Source: Nostoc sp. PCC 7524
GTDB lineage: Bacteria; Cyanobacteriota; Cyanobacteriia; Cyanobacteriales; Nostocaceae
Assembly (NCBI RefSeq): GCF_000316645.1
Contig: NC_019684.1
Coordinates: 2,137,501-2,201,500, forward strand
Length of the DNA stretch: 64,000 nt
Direction of reading: 5' to 3'
The notes under the pieces are model-generated. The model ran no database searches, was not told where the DNA came from, and worked only from the letters and a program-made list of their open reading frames with translations. Below are positions 18,811-29,600 of the stretch, one piece after another. Position 1 is the first letter of the stretch. Each line of letters opens with the position of its first letter. The position numbers were made by a program, and so were the translations under genes.

Positions 18811-20163
18811 ATGGCATACGATTTTGATTTATTTGTAATTGGTGCAGGCTCAGGTGGGATTGCAACTGCTCGCCGTGCCGCAGAATATGGCGCAAAAGTT
18901 GGTATTGCAGAGTTTGATAGACTCGGTGGTACTTGCGTTAATCGCGGTTGCGTACCAAAAAAATTAATGGTTTATGCTTCTCGCTTCCCCGGCATTTTTG
19001 AAGAATCCCAAGGTTATGGTTGGAGTCCTGTCCAAAGTTCCTTGAACTGGGAAGACATGATTACCCGTGTGAATAATGAGGTGATCCGACTCAATGGTAT
19101 CTACCAACGGATGTTAGACAACTCCAAAGTCCAAGTATTCCAGGGGCGGGCTAAATTTGTTGATAGTCACACAGTAGAAATTGGTGATACTAAAGTCACC
19201 GCCGATAAAATCTTGATTGCTGTGGGGGGGACACCTGTTCGTCCTGATATCCCTGGTATTGAACACGCGCTGATTTCTGATGCTTTGTTTGAACTGAAAA
19301 CCCAACCGAAACGGGTTGTACTTTTAGGTGGTGGTTACATCGGCTCTGAATTTGCTTGTATTTTGCATGGTTTAGGTACAGAAGTAATTCAAGTGATTCG
19401 CCATGATAAGATTTTGCGGGGATTTGACGAAGATTTGCGGACAGAAATTCAAGAAGGGATGATTCGTCACGGCATTAGGATTATCAATAATGCTGATATT
19501 GTAGGAATTACTAAGACAGATAGTGGTGTCAGCGTCACAGTAAAAACAGACACCGAAGAAAACATTTTGGCAGACGCAATCAGTTTGGCTGCTTTAGGAC
19601 GGAAACCAAATACTGATAATTTAGGTTTAGAGAATACTTCAGTCAAAGTAGACAGCGCAGGGATGATTTTAGTTGACGGCTACAGTCGCACGGCGGCAGA
19701 AAATATATATGCTGTAGGTGATTGCACGAGTAAAATTCAACTAACTCCGGTAGCAATTAATGAAGGGCGAGCTTTTGCAGATACCGTCTTTGGTGGTAAA
19801 TCTCGTGTGATGAGCTATGAAAACATTCCCACAGCGATTTTCACCACCCCTGAAGCTGCCACAGTGGGCTTAACAGAAGCCGAAGCCATTGAGAAATATG
19901 GTAGCGATCGCATTAAAATTTATCGTAGTCGTTTCCGTCCCATGTACTACACCCTCCCAGGGAAGGAAGAAAAAACCCTGATGAAATTGGTAGTAAACAC
20001 AGAAACCGATCAAGTGTTAGGCGCACACATGGTTGGTGATCATGCAGGAGAAATCATACAAGGAATAGCGATCGCTGTGAAGATGGGAGCGAAAAAAGCC
20101 GATTTCGATGCTACAGTTGGTATTCATCCTAGTTCGGCAGAAGAATTTGTCACGATGCGTTAG
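18811..20163 (+). CDS. gor: glutathione-disulfide reductase
   Basis: Gor reduces oxidised glutathione with NADPH in the cytoplasm. The 450-residue FAD enzyme shows the FAD-binding GAGSGG (11-16), the redox disulphide C42/C47 in GGTCVNRGCVPKK, the second nucleotide site GGGYIGSEF (about 172), and the C-terminal active-site histidine in VGIHPSSAEEF. Cyanobacterial Gor proteins differ from E. coli Gor near the NADPH ribose site, and the residues here (VIRHDKILRGFD) fit that group. It may form a peroxide-defence unit with the upstream peroxiredoxin. Confidence 0.94.
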   Translation: MAYDFDLFVIGAGSGGIATARRAAEYGAKVGIAEFDRLGGTCVNRGCVPKKLMVYASRFPGIFEESQGYGWSPVQSSLNWEDMITRVNNEVIRLNGIYQRMLDNSKVQVFQGRAKFVDSHTVEIGDTKVTADKILIAVGGTPVRPDIPGIEHALISDALFELKTQPKRVVLLGGGYIGSEFACILHGLGTEVIQVIRHDKILRGFDEDLRTEIQEGMIRHGIRIINNADIVGITKTDSGVSVTVKTDTEENILADAISLAALGRKPNTDNLGLENTSVKVDSAGMILVDGYSRTAAENIYAVGDCTSKIQLTPVAINEGRAFADTVFGGKSRVMSYENIPTAIFTTPEAATVGLTEAEAIEKYGSDRIKIYRSRFRPMYYTLPGKEEKTLMKLVVNTETDQVLGAHMVGDHAGEIIQGIAIAVKMGAKKADFDATVGIHPSSAEEFVTMR

Positions 20164-20285
20164 GGATTGGGGATTGGGGATTGGGGATTGGGGGAGACAA
20201 GGAAGAATTTACTTCCTCTGCTCCTCTGCTCCCCTGCTCCTCTGCTCCTCTGCTCCCCTGCTCCCCTGCTCCCCTGCCCCCCTAT
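20164..20285. repeat. gggattg and cctctgctc tandem repeats
   Basis: Four copies of GGGATTG-type heptamers directly follow the gor stop codon. They are followed by about eight copies of a ctgctcc/cctgctc unit on the opposite GC skew. The paired G-rich and C-rich arms could form a long hairpin and serve as the gor terminator. Confidence 0.85.
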
Positions 20286-20363
20286 ACCCCTAACCACCTG
20301 TGGCAAATGAGGACAATTGCTCATACCCTTAGATAAAGAGCCTTTGTTATAGGTGGACTCAGG

Positions 20364-22028
20364 ATGAAACGAAGCCGGAAGTCTCTGCTGTTAGCTTTAA
20401 ACTGGATATTGCTGTCAGTTGCTACATCACTGCTAATTATTATCACGCAACCGATCGCACCCACTCCAGCCCAAGAACCAACTGTTGAAACGACAAACCC
20501 ACCCAACCCAGAAAGCCCACAAGCCGAAAAGTTAAGGGACGCGCTACGGCGTTCCTCTCAAACTGAAACTAGCGATTCTCCCAAGTCACCACAGCCAGAA
20601 ACCTCAGATCCACAACAACCCAATACAGAAGCTACTGAACCGCAAGAACCAGCTCCCACTCCAGAAGAAATTGCCCGCCAGCAGAAACTTATAGAAGCAG
20701 ATAAGTTGTATTTAGCAGGCAAAATTACAGAAGCCCAAAAGCTATATCGTGAGGTGAAAGCACCCTTTACCAAGACAGGTAATGCACAGCCAGAACGTAA
20801 AACAGCCATACTTGATCCTGCTCAACTTTCACCCGCAGGGAGAGTTTATTGGCGAGAAGCCGAAGCTGGGATAGCCAAAAACTTGCAAACACGGGCTTTA
20901 GTACCTCTGCAATTATTAGTTGAACAGTATCCAGAATTTATTCCTGGTCATATTCGCTACGCTGACACTTTAACTAAATACGATCGCACGAAAGAAGCAT
21001 TAGACGTATTAGAACGGGCAACTTCTCTATATTCTGACCAACCAGAATTAACTAAAGCTAGAGTCACTGCACTAGCTAAAGCCGAAAAATGGATGGAAGC
21101 CTCCTTAGCCGCCCGTCAATTTGCCATCCTCAACCCCCAAAGTCCCCAAGCGGCAGAATTTACCGAATTAGCCGAAGCCAATCTCAAACGCTACACATCT
21201 CATATTCGCGCTGAAATTCGAGGTAACGTGATTAGTAACATTATCACAGGTGCTTTGGGTTATGCCGTCACTGGTAGTTTGCTAGGGCCATTTTCTGCCC
21301 TCGATTCCACAATTTTACTGCTCCAAGGTGAACAATCTGTAGGTGAATCAGTCGCTAAACAAGCGAGAAAACAGATGCCTTTAGTAATAGATGAAGCTAC
21401 ATTGGCATATGTCAATGATATTGGTCAAAAATTAGCTAATACTGCCGGTAGACGAGAATTTAAATATGAATTTTTTGTCATTCCGGAAGAAGATCTGAAC
21501 GCTTTTGCCCTCCCAGGGGGGAAAATATTTATTAATGCAGGTGCGATCGCTAAAACTAACTCAGAAGCAGAATTAGCAGGCTTAATTGGACATGAATTAG
21601 CCCATGTCGTTTTATCCCACGGTTTTCAATTAGTTACCCAAGGTAATCTCATTGCCAATGTTACCCAGTATCTACCTTTCGGTGGCACAATCGGGCGACT
21701 ATTTGCACTAACTTACAACCGCGACATGGAACGACAAGCCGATCTTCTTGGTACACGCTTAATTGTTGCTAATGGTTATGCAGCCGATGGTTTGCGTAAC
21801 TTAATGGTAACGCTGGATCAACAAAAGAAATTTAGCATTCCCACTTGGCTATCTTCTCACCCAGGCGGTAATGAACGAGTAAATTATTTAGAAAATATGA
21901 TTACTCGCAATAATTACAACCGCTACGCCTTTGAAGGAGTAGAACGCCATGCAGAGATTAAAGCCAAAGTCAAAAAACTGCTTCAAGACAAAAAAGAACA
22001 AGCAGAAAAAAAGCAACCTACTGAATGA
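20364..22028 (+). CDS. secreted M48-family metallopeptidase with TPR-like region
   Basis: This predicted zinc endopeptidase is related to BepA/YfgC and probably acts in the periplasm on outer-membrane or envelope proteins. The 554 residues comprise a signal peptide (about 1-36, ending TPAQ), a Pro/Ser/Thr/Glu-rich spacer (37-110), a TPR-like helical segment (about 110-270), and the M48 domain. That domain has H410-E-x-x-H414 in GLIGHELAHVVLSHGF and the third ligand E456 in RDMERQADLLG. The COP23 gene follows 64 bp downstream, so the two may be co-transcribed. Confidence 0.88.
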   Translation: MKRSRKSLLLALNWILLSVATSLLIIITQPIAPTPAQEPTVETTNPPNPESPQAEKLRDALRRSSQTETSDSPKSPQPETSDPQQPNTEATEPQEPAPTPEEIARQQKLIEADKLYLAGKITEAQKLYREVKAPFTKTGNAQPERKTAILDPAQLSPAGRVYWREAEAGIAKNLQTRALVPLQLLVEQYPEFIPGHIRYADTLTKYDRTKEALDVLERATSLYSDQPELTKARVTALAKAEKWMEASLAARQFAILNPQSPQAAEFTELAEANLKRYTSHIRAEIRGNVISNIITGALGYAVTGSLLGPFSALDSTILLLQGEQSVGESVAKQARKQMPLVIDEATLAYVNDIGQKLANTAGRREFKYEFFVIPEEDLNAFALPGGKIFINAGAIAKTNSEAELAGLIGHELAHVVLSHGFQLVTQGNLIANVTQYLPFGGTIGRLFALTYNRDMERQADLLGTRLIVANGYAADGLRNLMVTLDQQKKFSIPTWLSSHPGGNERVNYLENMITRNNYNRYAFEGVERHAEIKAKVKKLLQDKKEQAEKKQPTE

Positions 22029-22092
22029 ATCAAAAGTCAAAATTTTTCGTCAATGAAAATATATCCACTCTGTGTCCATTAGAGGAGCGTTT

Positions 22093-22872
22093 ATGTTATC
22101 AAAAAGCTGGAAGTTTGCTTGTGTGGGTGGCCTGGGTTTATCTTTGTTTTTGGGTAATGGGGCGGCATTTGCCCAATTAGATGATGTAGTTGTACCAACT
22201 GTACCATCAGGTTCATCAACAACAACAAACACAACTACACCATTTCCCACAGATACATCAGTAAATACACCCACTTCCACCACTACAGTTGGTGGTGCGC
22301 GGTTTGTTTGCCAACAGTATAACGGTCAATTTACTGTGATGTATCAACCCCAAAGTCAACCAGGACAATACTTTCCTTGGGCTACTCCTGCGGCTTTAGG
22401 TGGTGGTTGGAATCCCCAATTGCGTTGTCAAACCATTGCCAATCGCTTAGAAACCTATCGTCCAGATGGTTTACAAGAACTTCAAACATCTGTAGAAAAT
22501 AACGAAAACATCGTTTGTGTCACCACAGAAAGTAATGCTAGATGTCGGATTGTTTTGACAGTACCCCGCAACAGAGATCCCTACATCGTCCGCAATAGCA
22601 TTTTCCAGAACCTAGTGTCTGCTGATAGTGGCCAGGCAACTACGGCAGTTAACACTTATACTAATCGCGGTAGAGCCGGAGATGAAATTTATAACTTAGG
22701 CCGCACCTTGCTAGGTAATGGTAATCGAGTCAATTCACTCAGAAGTGGTATTAATCTCAAACCTTACCTTGATGTTAGAGATGGAGGTACAGGTAGAAAC
22801 TTGAAAAATGGCGTAGCAATTCGCAATCAATCTCAAGTTCGCCCTCGGTTAAATCCTGATAGATTCCGTTAG
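22093..22872 (+). CDS. COP23 domain secreted protein
   Basis: The 259-residue protein has a signal peptide (about 1-26, ending AAFAQ), a Thr/Ser/Pro-rich linker (28-66) and a C-terminal domain with four cysteines (FVCQQYNGQFTV, LRCQ, IVCV, ARCRIV) that matches the COP23 family. That family is named for a circadian-oscillating membrane-associated protein of unknown function. The ATG at 22093 is chosen because GAGGAG lies 6 bp upstream; a GTG 21 bp earlier is the alternative. Confidence 0.8.
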   Translation: MLSKSWKFACVGGLGLSLFLGNGAAFAQLDDVVVPTVPSGSSTTTNTTTPFPTDTSVNTPTSTTTVGGARFVCQQYNGQFTVMYQPQSQPGQYFPWATPAALGGGWNPQLRCQTIANRLETYRPDGLQELQTSVENNENIVCVTTESNARCRIVLTVPRNRDPYIVRNSIFQNLVSADSGQATTAVNTYTNRGRAGDEIYNLGRTLLGNGNRVNSLRSGINLKPYLDVRDGGTGRNLKNGVAIRNQSQVRPRLNPDRFR

Positions 22873-23014
22873 AGTTGAGGAAGTAGGAAGTGGGGAATGG
22901 AAGGTAACTTTTTCCCACAGTGTATTTTGAGTTGGTTTATCAGTACAAAAGTTTTTCAGTAATTGAATATATGGACTTTAGGGTGGGCTATTAGCTCACC
23001 CCGAATTAACCATT

Positions 23015-23095
23015 AGACATCTCCAGAAATGAAATATGCGTTTTCCAGTAGAGACGTTCTATGGAACGTCTCTACATTCTTTTTTGGAGATGTCT
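23015..23095. repeat. nested inverted-repeat element (81 bp)
   Basis: The outer arms are AGACATCTCCA (23015-23025) and TGGAGATGTCT (23085-23095). Inside lies a perfect 12-bp hairpin, GTAGAGACGTTC (23048-23059) and GAACGTCTCTAC (23064-23075), with a 4-nt loop. The nested structure resembles a MITE or a structured-RNA-forming repeat. A related inner palindrome occurs at 8294-8324. Confidence 0.8.
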
Positions 23096-23202
23096 ATCCA
23101 TAGAGAAGCCACTATGACTATTGACTAATATAGCTGTAGACAAGGCTGGTATGGATTTTACTATTGCCTATTGCCCATTGCCTTCTGCTATAACTATCTG
23201 CT

Positions 23203-23232
23203 TTTAACCTTTTGCTAGCTATTTCTTAATCT
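23203..23232 (+). promoter_or_regulatory. candidate Pho box
   Basis: Three 8-bp units with an exact 11-bp period, TTTAACCT, GCTAGCTA and CTTAATCT, are separated by TTT each time. The outer two fit the cyanobacterial Pho box unit (C/T)TTAACCT closely, the middle one poorly. It lies 158 bp before a phosphatase gene, where binding by the SphR/PhoB-type regulator would make sense. Confidence 0.42.
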
Positions 23233-23389
23233 AGCTGGGATAGTTTTAAATTTAGCAATCCGCATAAATACTGAATTAAGGCATATAGCTGGTTTCTGGC
23301 GATTGCCTTAATTTGCCATGAGGATTGAGCGATCGCCCTAAATTTCAACTGCGTCTTAGCAGTTAATGTTGTCTTAATTACCCAGAAGC

Positions 23390-26300
23390 ATGACATTTAC
23401 ACTTCAAATTCTCCACGCCTCGGACTTTGAAGGTGGCATTGATGCTGCCGGCACTAGCCCTCAGACTTCTGATGCAGTGCGCTTTTCAGCAGTGCTAAAT
23501 CGTTTGCGGACTAATACTGATACCAATACTTTCGGAGTTTCATCTACTGTATTAGCCAACACATTAACCCTATCCTCTGGGGATAATTATATTCCAGGTG
23601 TATTTTTCAACGCTTCTAGTGATACCAGCCTGAACAATGTAGGCGGTTTGGGTAGTTCCTCAGCACCTGTAATTGGACGAGGTGATATTGGCATTCTCAA
23701 TGCTTTGGGTATTCAAGCCTCTGTATTAGGAAACCATGAATTTGATTTAGGTGTCAGACAAGTCCGCGATATTCTCCGCACTGGTGGTGGAAATCCAGGC
23801 ACAAGATTTCCTTATTTAAGCAGCAACTTAGATTTTAGTAACGAAATAGCTTCTAACACTAATCCAGATGGGGCTTTAGGTGCATCTGATTTAGCAACTA
23901 ACCAGGATACAGCCGAAGCTAGTACCATATCTGGGAAAATTGCTAAAAGTACAGTAATTACTCTTCCTGGTAATGATGGTATTGCTGGTAACGCTGATGA
24001 CCAAATCATCGGGATTGTTGGGGCAACTACACCTTTATTACCGACAATTTCTAGTTCTGGTCGTGTCGGTGTTTTTCCAGAAAATCCTATTGATTATGAT
24101 GCTCTAGCGGCTAGAGTTCAAAGCCAAGTTGATGTCTTAACGGCGGCGGGAATTAATAAAATTATCCTACTGGCGCATATGCAGCAGTTGGATATCGAAG
24201 CCAATCAATTAGCACCACGATTAAGAGATGTTGATGTCATTGTTGCGGGTGGTTCTCACTCCATCTTATCTGATAATAACGACCCCCTAAGAACAGGCGA
24301 TACATCTGGTGGTACATATCCAATCATCAGAAATTCCGCCAGCAACCAACCTGTATTAGTGGTGAATACAGAGGCAAATTATCAGTATGTGGGACGTTTG
24401 ATTGCCACCTTTGATGATGCAGGTATCATCCAAACTAACACCTTAGATCCCAATATTAACGGGGCTTACGCCACAGACCAAGCCGGTGTAGATCGAGTTT
24501 ATGGGGTTGCTAACTTTGATCCAGCAGGTGACATTACAACTTTTACTAATGCGTCTGCCAATACAGAACATCAAAAAATTGTCGATATTACCAACGGCAT
24601 TCGTAACGTTATTGCTAGTAAAGATGATTTAATTGTAGGAAAAGCTAGTGTTTTCCTGAATGGTACACGTACCGATGTTAGAACCAGGGAAACTAATTTT
24701 GGTAATTTAACAGCTGATGCTAATTTATGGCAAGCTCAACAAATTGATCCAACTGTAGTTATTTCCTTAAAAAATGGCGGTGGTATTCGAGATAATATTG
24801 GTGTAATTGCAGCTGGTGCAGGTGCTACTGATGCCTCAGATGTCCAGAAATTACCAACCCAACCTAGTGCTTTAGCTCCTAATAAGCAAGAGGGTGATAT
24901 TTCACAATTAGATGTAGAAAATTCCCTGCGATTTAATAATAGTTTAAGTTTAATTACCGTTACTGCCCAACAGTTAAAGTGGTTATTAGAACATGGAGTT
25001 GCGGCTATTGCACCGGGAAGGACACCGGGACAGTTTCCGCAGGTAGCAGGTTTAACCTTTAGTTTTGATCCAACAAGAACAGCGATCGCTTTCAATAATA
25101 ATGGCAATGTTACCACCCCAGGCGAGCGAGTTCGCAGCTTAACCGTTGTCAAAGAAGATGGTTCACCTCTAGATGTAGTAGTGCAGGATGGTGACTTAAT
25201 CGGTGATCCTAACCGCACCTTCCGGATGGTGACATTAAACTTCTTAGCGGGAACAAGTATTAATCAAACTACGCCGGGTTTAGGTGGTGATAGTTATCCT
25301 TTCCCAAAATTTGTTCAAGATAATCCCACTTTAGCCAACCGGGTAGATTTACGGGGTGAAACTACAGATGTTAACGGTAATGGTGTTATAGATGCACCCC
25401 TGACATTAGATAACGGTGTGTTCACATTTGCGGCGGCGGGTACAGAACAAGATGCTTTTGCCGAATACATGAATACTTTCTATCGCACCACACCTTACAA
25501 CATTAGCGATGCAGGTTTCCGGCGTGATTTTGTTCGCAACATTAACCTCACAGACAACAATACCACCCGCAACACCGATAATAGTTTGACAGTTTCGGGT
25601 AACGCCAATCTCCGTTTTACCCTAAGCGGAGTCAACACCACAGGGGTAAATGAAATTGGTGTGTTTGCAGTGGATGATGAGCAAAACACTGTTAATGGTT
25701 TAACTCCTGGTAGCGATGGATATATACAAGCAGCTTTAAGTCGGGGAAGAGTCGTATTTTCAGCCATATCTAATAATCCCCAAGGTTATGGTATTGGTCA
25801 AATTTCTCGCACCTTATCTGGTTTTAGTAACAGTTCTCGCCTTGTCTTTTACTTAGTACAAAACAGCACAACTGACGCAGTTCTCGCAGGTAAGCAAGCT
25901 AATGTATTTTTTAGCACAGTCAACACTGCTGCCCAAGTGAATGATTTAGCAGGTAGTTATGAAATTGCTTGGCGAGAACAGCAAAATAATCAGGCTTTTA
26001 ATAACTTAGTAGTCGCAGTTGAAAGAACTACTCAAACCGAAATTTTAGGTACTAGACTCCAAGGTCAAGAACAAAAAGAACTTATAGACCTACGTGGTTT
26101 AACAGGTCAACAGATAGGAGCAGAATTTATAGTCAATCGAGAAGCTGCCTTTAACAATACTGTGGGTTTCTATCGAGTTGTTGATGCTAATGGTGGTATT
26201 GACATCAATGGTGATGGTACTGCTGATGTACTTCCAGGACAAAATGGTTATGCTCAAGCCGCAGTCAGGGGAAGAGTTTCTGGTACTGATTTGGCAGTAG

Positions 26301-26563
26301 CGAACCAAGGTACTGCTAGGTTTACAGAACAACTAGCAGGAGGGGGTATATATGCTCCCTTCATCATCAGCAACGGTACTATCAATCAAGTCCTCAATGG
26401 ACAAACCAGCCAAGTTTACTTTCCTTTTTTGGGTGCTAATCCCAATCAAATTGACCATATTCGTCTCTTAGGAGACAACATTTTTGGCTTTGAGGATTTA
26501 CCAGGTGGTGGCGACTTGGACTACAACGATGTCATTGTTCGGGTCAATTTGAATATTATTTAA
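23390..26563 (+). CDS. secreted 5'-nucleotidase/metallophosphatase with DUF4114 modules
   Basis: The 1057-residue protein combines an N-terminal calcineurin-type metallophosphatase (about 1-330), a 5'-nucleotidase C-terminal domain (about 400-700, with NFGNLTADANLW and KNGGGIRDNIG) and two DUF4114-like modules (about 715-1057, the last ending FGFEDLPGGGDLDYNDVIVR). Phosphatase ligands include LHASDFEGG, SSGDNYIPG, GNHEFDLG and GGSHS. The usual first-block His is Glu, as in other cyanobacterial homologues. There is no N-terminal signal peptide, so export through the nearby type I system is likely. It is predicted to release phosphate from nucleotides or other esters outside the cell. Confidence 0.87.
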   Translation: MTFTLQILHASDFEGGIDAAGTSPQTSDAVRFSAVLNRLRTNTDTNTFGVSSTVLANTLTLSSGDNYIPGVFFNASSDTSLNNVGGLGSSSAPVIGRGDIGILNALGIQASVLGNHEFDLGVRQVRDILRTGGGNPGTRFPYLSSNLDFSNEIASNTNPDGALGASDLATNQDTAEASTISGKIAKSTVITLPGNDGIAGNADDQIIGIVGATTPLLPTISSSGRVGVFPENPIDYDALAARVQSQVDVLTAAGINKIILLAHMQQLDIEANQLAPRLRDVDVIVAGGSHSILSDNNDPLRTGDTSGGTYPIIRNSASNQPVLVVNTEANYQYVGRLIATFDDAGIIQTNTLDPNINGAYATDQAGVDRVYGVANFDPAGDITTFTNASANTEHQKIVDITNGIRNVIASKDDLIVGKASVFLNGTRTDVRTRETNFGNLTADANLWQAQQIDPTVVISLKNGGGIRDNIGVIAAGAGATDASDVQKLPTQPSALAPNKQEGDISQLDVENSLRFNNSLSLITVTAQQLKWLLEHGVAAIAPGRTPGQFPQVAGLTFSFDPTRTAIAFNNNGNVTTPGERVRSLTVVKEDGSPLDVVVQDGDLIGDPNRTFRMVTLNFLAGTSINQTTPGLGGDSYPFPKFVQDNPTLANRVDLRGETTDVNGNGVIDAPLTLDNGVFTFAAAGTEQDAFAEYMNTFYRTTPYNISDAGFRRDFVRNINLTDNNTTRNTDNSLTVSGNANLRFTLSGVNTTGVNEIGVFAVDDEQNTVNGLTPGSDGYIQAALSRGRVVFSAISNNPQGYGIGQISRTLSGFSNSSRLVFYLVQNSTTDAVLAGKQANVFFSTVNTAAQVNDLAGSYEIAWREQQNNQAFNNLVVAVERTTQTEILGTRLQGQEQKELIDLRGLTGQQIGAEFIVNREAAFNNTVGFYRVVDANGGIDINGDGTADVLPGQNGYAQAAVRGRVSGTDLAVANQGTARFTEQLAGGGIYAPFIISNGTINQVLNGQTSQVYFPFLGANPNQIDHIRLLGDNIFGFEDLPGGGDLDYNDVIVRVNLNII

Positions 26564-26648
26564 CCTCGCCACTTAATTAATGCAGATATCAAACATTCAA
26601 CTGTCAGATTTTTCTTCGCTCACTCTGGATTGCATTCAGAAATAAACT

Positions 26649-29600
26649 ATGACGACTAACACTAACCCAACAATCCGCTTTTCTCAATTCAATGCTTCCC
26701 TCAACCGCAATACAGAAGGCCAGTTAGTAAGTGATTTATCTACTCCTAACAATGCTCAGGCCAAAGCTGTAGCGGAAATTATTCAGCGTACTAACCCAGA
26801 TGTGTTGCTGATTAATGAGTTCGACTATGTTGCTAGTGATCCTCTAGAACCAGTTCAACTATTTCAGCAAAATTACTTAGCTGTTAGTCAAAATGGCGCG
26901 ACTCCCGTTAATTATCCCTACGTCTATATAGCTCCTTCTAACACGGGGATTGCTTCTGGATTTGACTTGGATAACAACGGCTCAGTTGGTGGTGGTAATG
27001 ATGCCTTTGGCTTTGGCAATTTCCCCGGTCAGTTTGGGATGTTGCTACTGTCTAAATATCCCATTGATACTGCTAATGTGCGTACCTTCCAAAATTTCTT
27101 GTGGAAGGATATGCCAGACTCTCTATTACCGACTATTCAAACCCCTGGCTCAGATGTTCCTTGGTATTCCCCAGAAGAACAAGCTATCTTACGCCTATCT
27201 TCCAAGAGTCACTGGGATGTACCAATTAAGGTCAATGGGCAAACAATTCATGTGTTGGTGAGCCATCCTACACCCCCAGTATTTGATGGTGCAGAAGACC
27301 GCAACGGTAAGCGCAACCATGATGAAATTCGCTTTTGGGCAGACTATATCACCCCAGGTCAAGGTGATTATATCTATGATGATGCAGGCAATACAGGCGG
27401 TCTAGTTGCTGGTTCTAGCTTTGTGATCATGGGTGATCAAAATGCTGATCCATATGATGGGGATAGCTATGACAAGGCCATTCTCCAACTGTTACAGAAC
27501 CCTGGCATCAATACTAATGCCATTCCCACAAGTCCCGGCGCACCCCAGCAGGCAGTTTTGCAAGGTGGTGCAAACACCAACCACAAAGGTAATCCGGCTT
27601 TTGATACAGCAGATTTTGCTGATACAACTCCAGGTAACTTGCGGGCAGATTATGTTCTACCCTCTACCGATTTGCAAATTATTAACTCAGCCGTATTTTG
27701 GCCGGAAAATACTGCCCCAGAATTTGCTCCAGTAGGTAATTTTCCCTTCCCTAGTTCCGACCATCGTTTGGTGTGGGTAGACGTAGAAGTAGGAGCGACA
27801 CCAGCAGGTAAAACCCTCCCCAATGCCGAATTTGAGGAACAGGCAACCTTCCCCACTGGCTTTATTCCTGAAGGTGCAGGCGGAATAGTCGATGGCGTAG
27901 CAGCACAAATGGGTGGCTTATCTGGTGTCACCTATGATGCGGCTAATAAAGTTTACTATGCCATCTCAGACGATCGCTCTCAATTCGCCCCAGCCCGTTT
28001 TTATACCTTCACAGACAATGGGGAGATAGAATTTACCAATGTCATCACCCTCAAAGACTCCAACGGTAATACTTTTCCCATATTCAGTCTTGACCCGGAA
28101 GGTATCGCTTTAACCAAAAATGGTACGGTGTTTATCTCTTCAGAAGGGGAAGCCAATATTAACGCTGGTCGTGTCAGCAATCCTTGGATTAAAGAATTTG
28201 ACTTAGCTACTGGGCAGGAATTGCGCTCATTACCCCTGCCTGTGAAGTTCTCACCAGTTGTACAAGACACTAATGGTGATGGCATTGTCAATGCAGGTGA
28301 TACGCAGATATCCGGTGTGCGGAATAACTTAGCGTTTGAAAGCCTCACCATTAGCCCTGACCAGAAAACCCTCTACACAGCCACCGAAAACGCCCTATTG
28401 CAAGATGGTGCAAGAGCTTCTTTAACTAGCGGTAGCCCTTCTCGCATCCTGCAATATAACTTAGTTAGTGGTCAGCCAGAAAAAGAATATCTCTATGTTA
28501 CTGATGCGATCGCTGATGTCCCCAACCCGTCTACAGGATTTGCAGATAACGGTTTGGTGGATTTACTGGCGATTGATAACCGAGGTACTCTCCTGGCTGT
28601 GGAACGTTCCTTTGCTGTGGGCGTAGGTAATACCATCAAAATCTATGAGGTGTCCTTGCAAGGTGCAACGGATATTAGCACCATTGACTCTTTAGCAAGC
28701 CTGAGTGCAGCAGAATTAGCTGCCTTAAGACCTGCCAGCAAGCGCCTAGTGTTGAACTTAAACGACCTCGACTTACCCACCGGTACAGATAACATCGAAG
28801 GAATTACTTTCGGCCCCAAATTGGCTGATGGTCGGCAATCAATTGTTTTGGTCAGTGATAACAACTTCAGCACTGCTCAATTTACGCAAATTCTGACTTT
28901 GAGTGCAGATTTAGTTCCCACTGCTACCCCCACCGTCGAAACCCGCCCCGATTTATTTGACGATGACGATGCCAGCATCCCGGAAGTTGACCGAGATGCG
29001 GATGCTGACGACCCCGCTATTTATGTTAATGCTACTGACCCCTCAGCCAGCCTTGTATTGACAGTAGCTAAAAACGCTGGCTTGCGGGTTTATGACTTGT
29101 CTGGAAATCTTCTCCAAACCGTTAACCCTGGTGATATTCGTTACAACAACATTGACCTGCAATATGGGTTTAAATTGGGTGATGAAGGTATAGATATCGC
29201 TGTGGCGAGCGATCGCAACAACGATAAACTTGTAATCTTTAAAATTAACCCCAACCCCACCACCCCCGGTCAATACCTGGAAGACATTACCGACAGCAGT
29301 ATCGGGACTCTCTTCCAAGCCGCACCCTTTGAGCCGCCTTACTCATCAGATGAACGCAGTGCTTACGGTGTGGCTTTATATCGTAGCCCCATAACCAATG
29401 ATTACTATGTATTTGTTAATCGCCGTGAAACTGGTGATATCGCCCAGTTCAAGTTGATTGATCAAGGCAACGGCAAGATTGGGGCGGAACGGGTGCGGCA
29501 GTTTACTATCCCCACAGATGAGGGAATTGACCCCCAAACCGAGGGCATGGTAGCAGACCAAGAAACAGGCTTTCTCTACATCGGACAGGAAAATGTTGGT

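Noticed and set aside
18581..18838. 85-codon open frame after the peroxiredoxin
   Set aside because: It is made of tandem repeats and overlaps the start of gor; the composition is not that of a protein gene.
26555..26590. Possible second Pho box before the giant phosphatase
   Set aside because: TTTAACCT is present, but the next TTAA unit is not at an 11-bp period and the first unit includes the stop codon of the previous gene.
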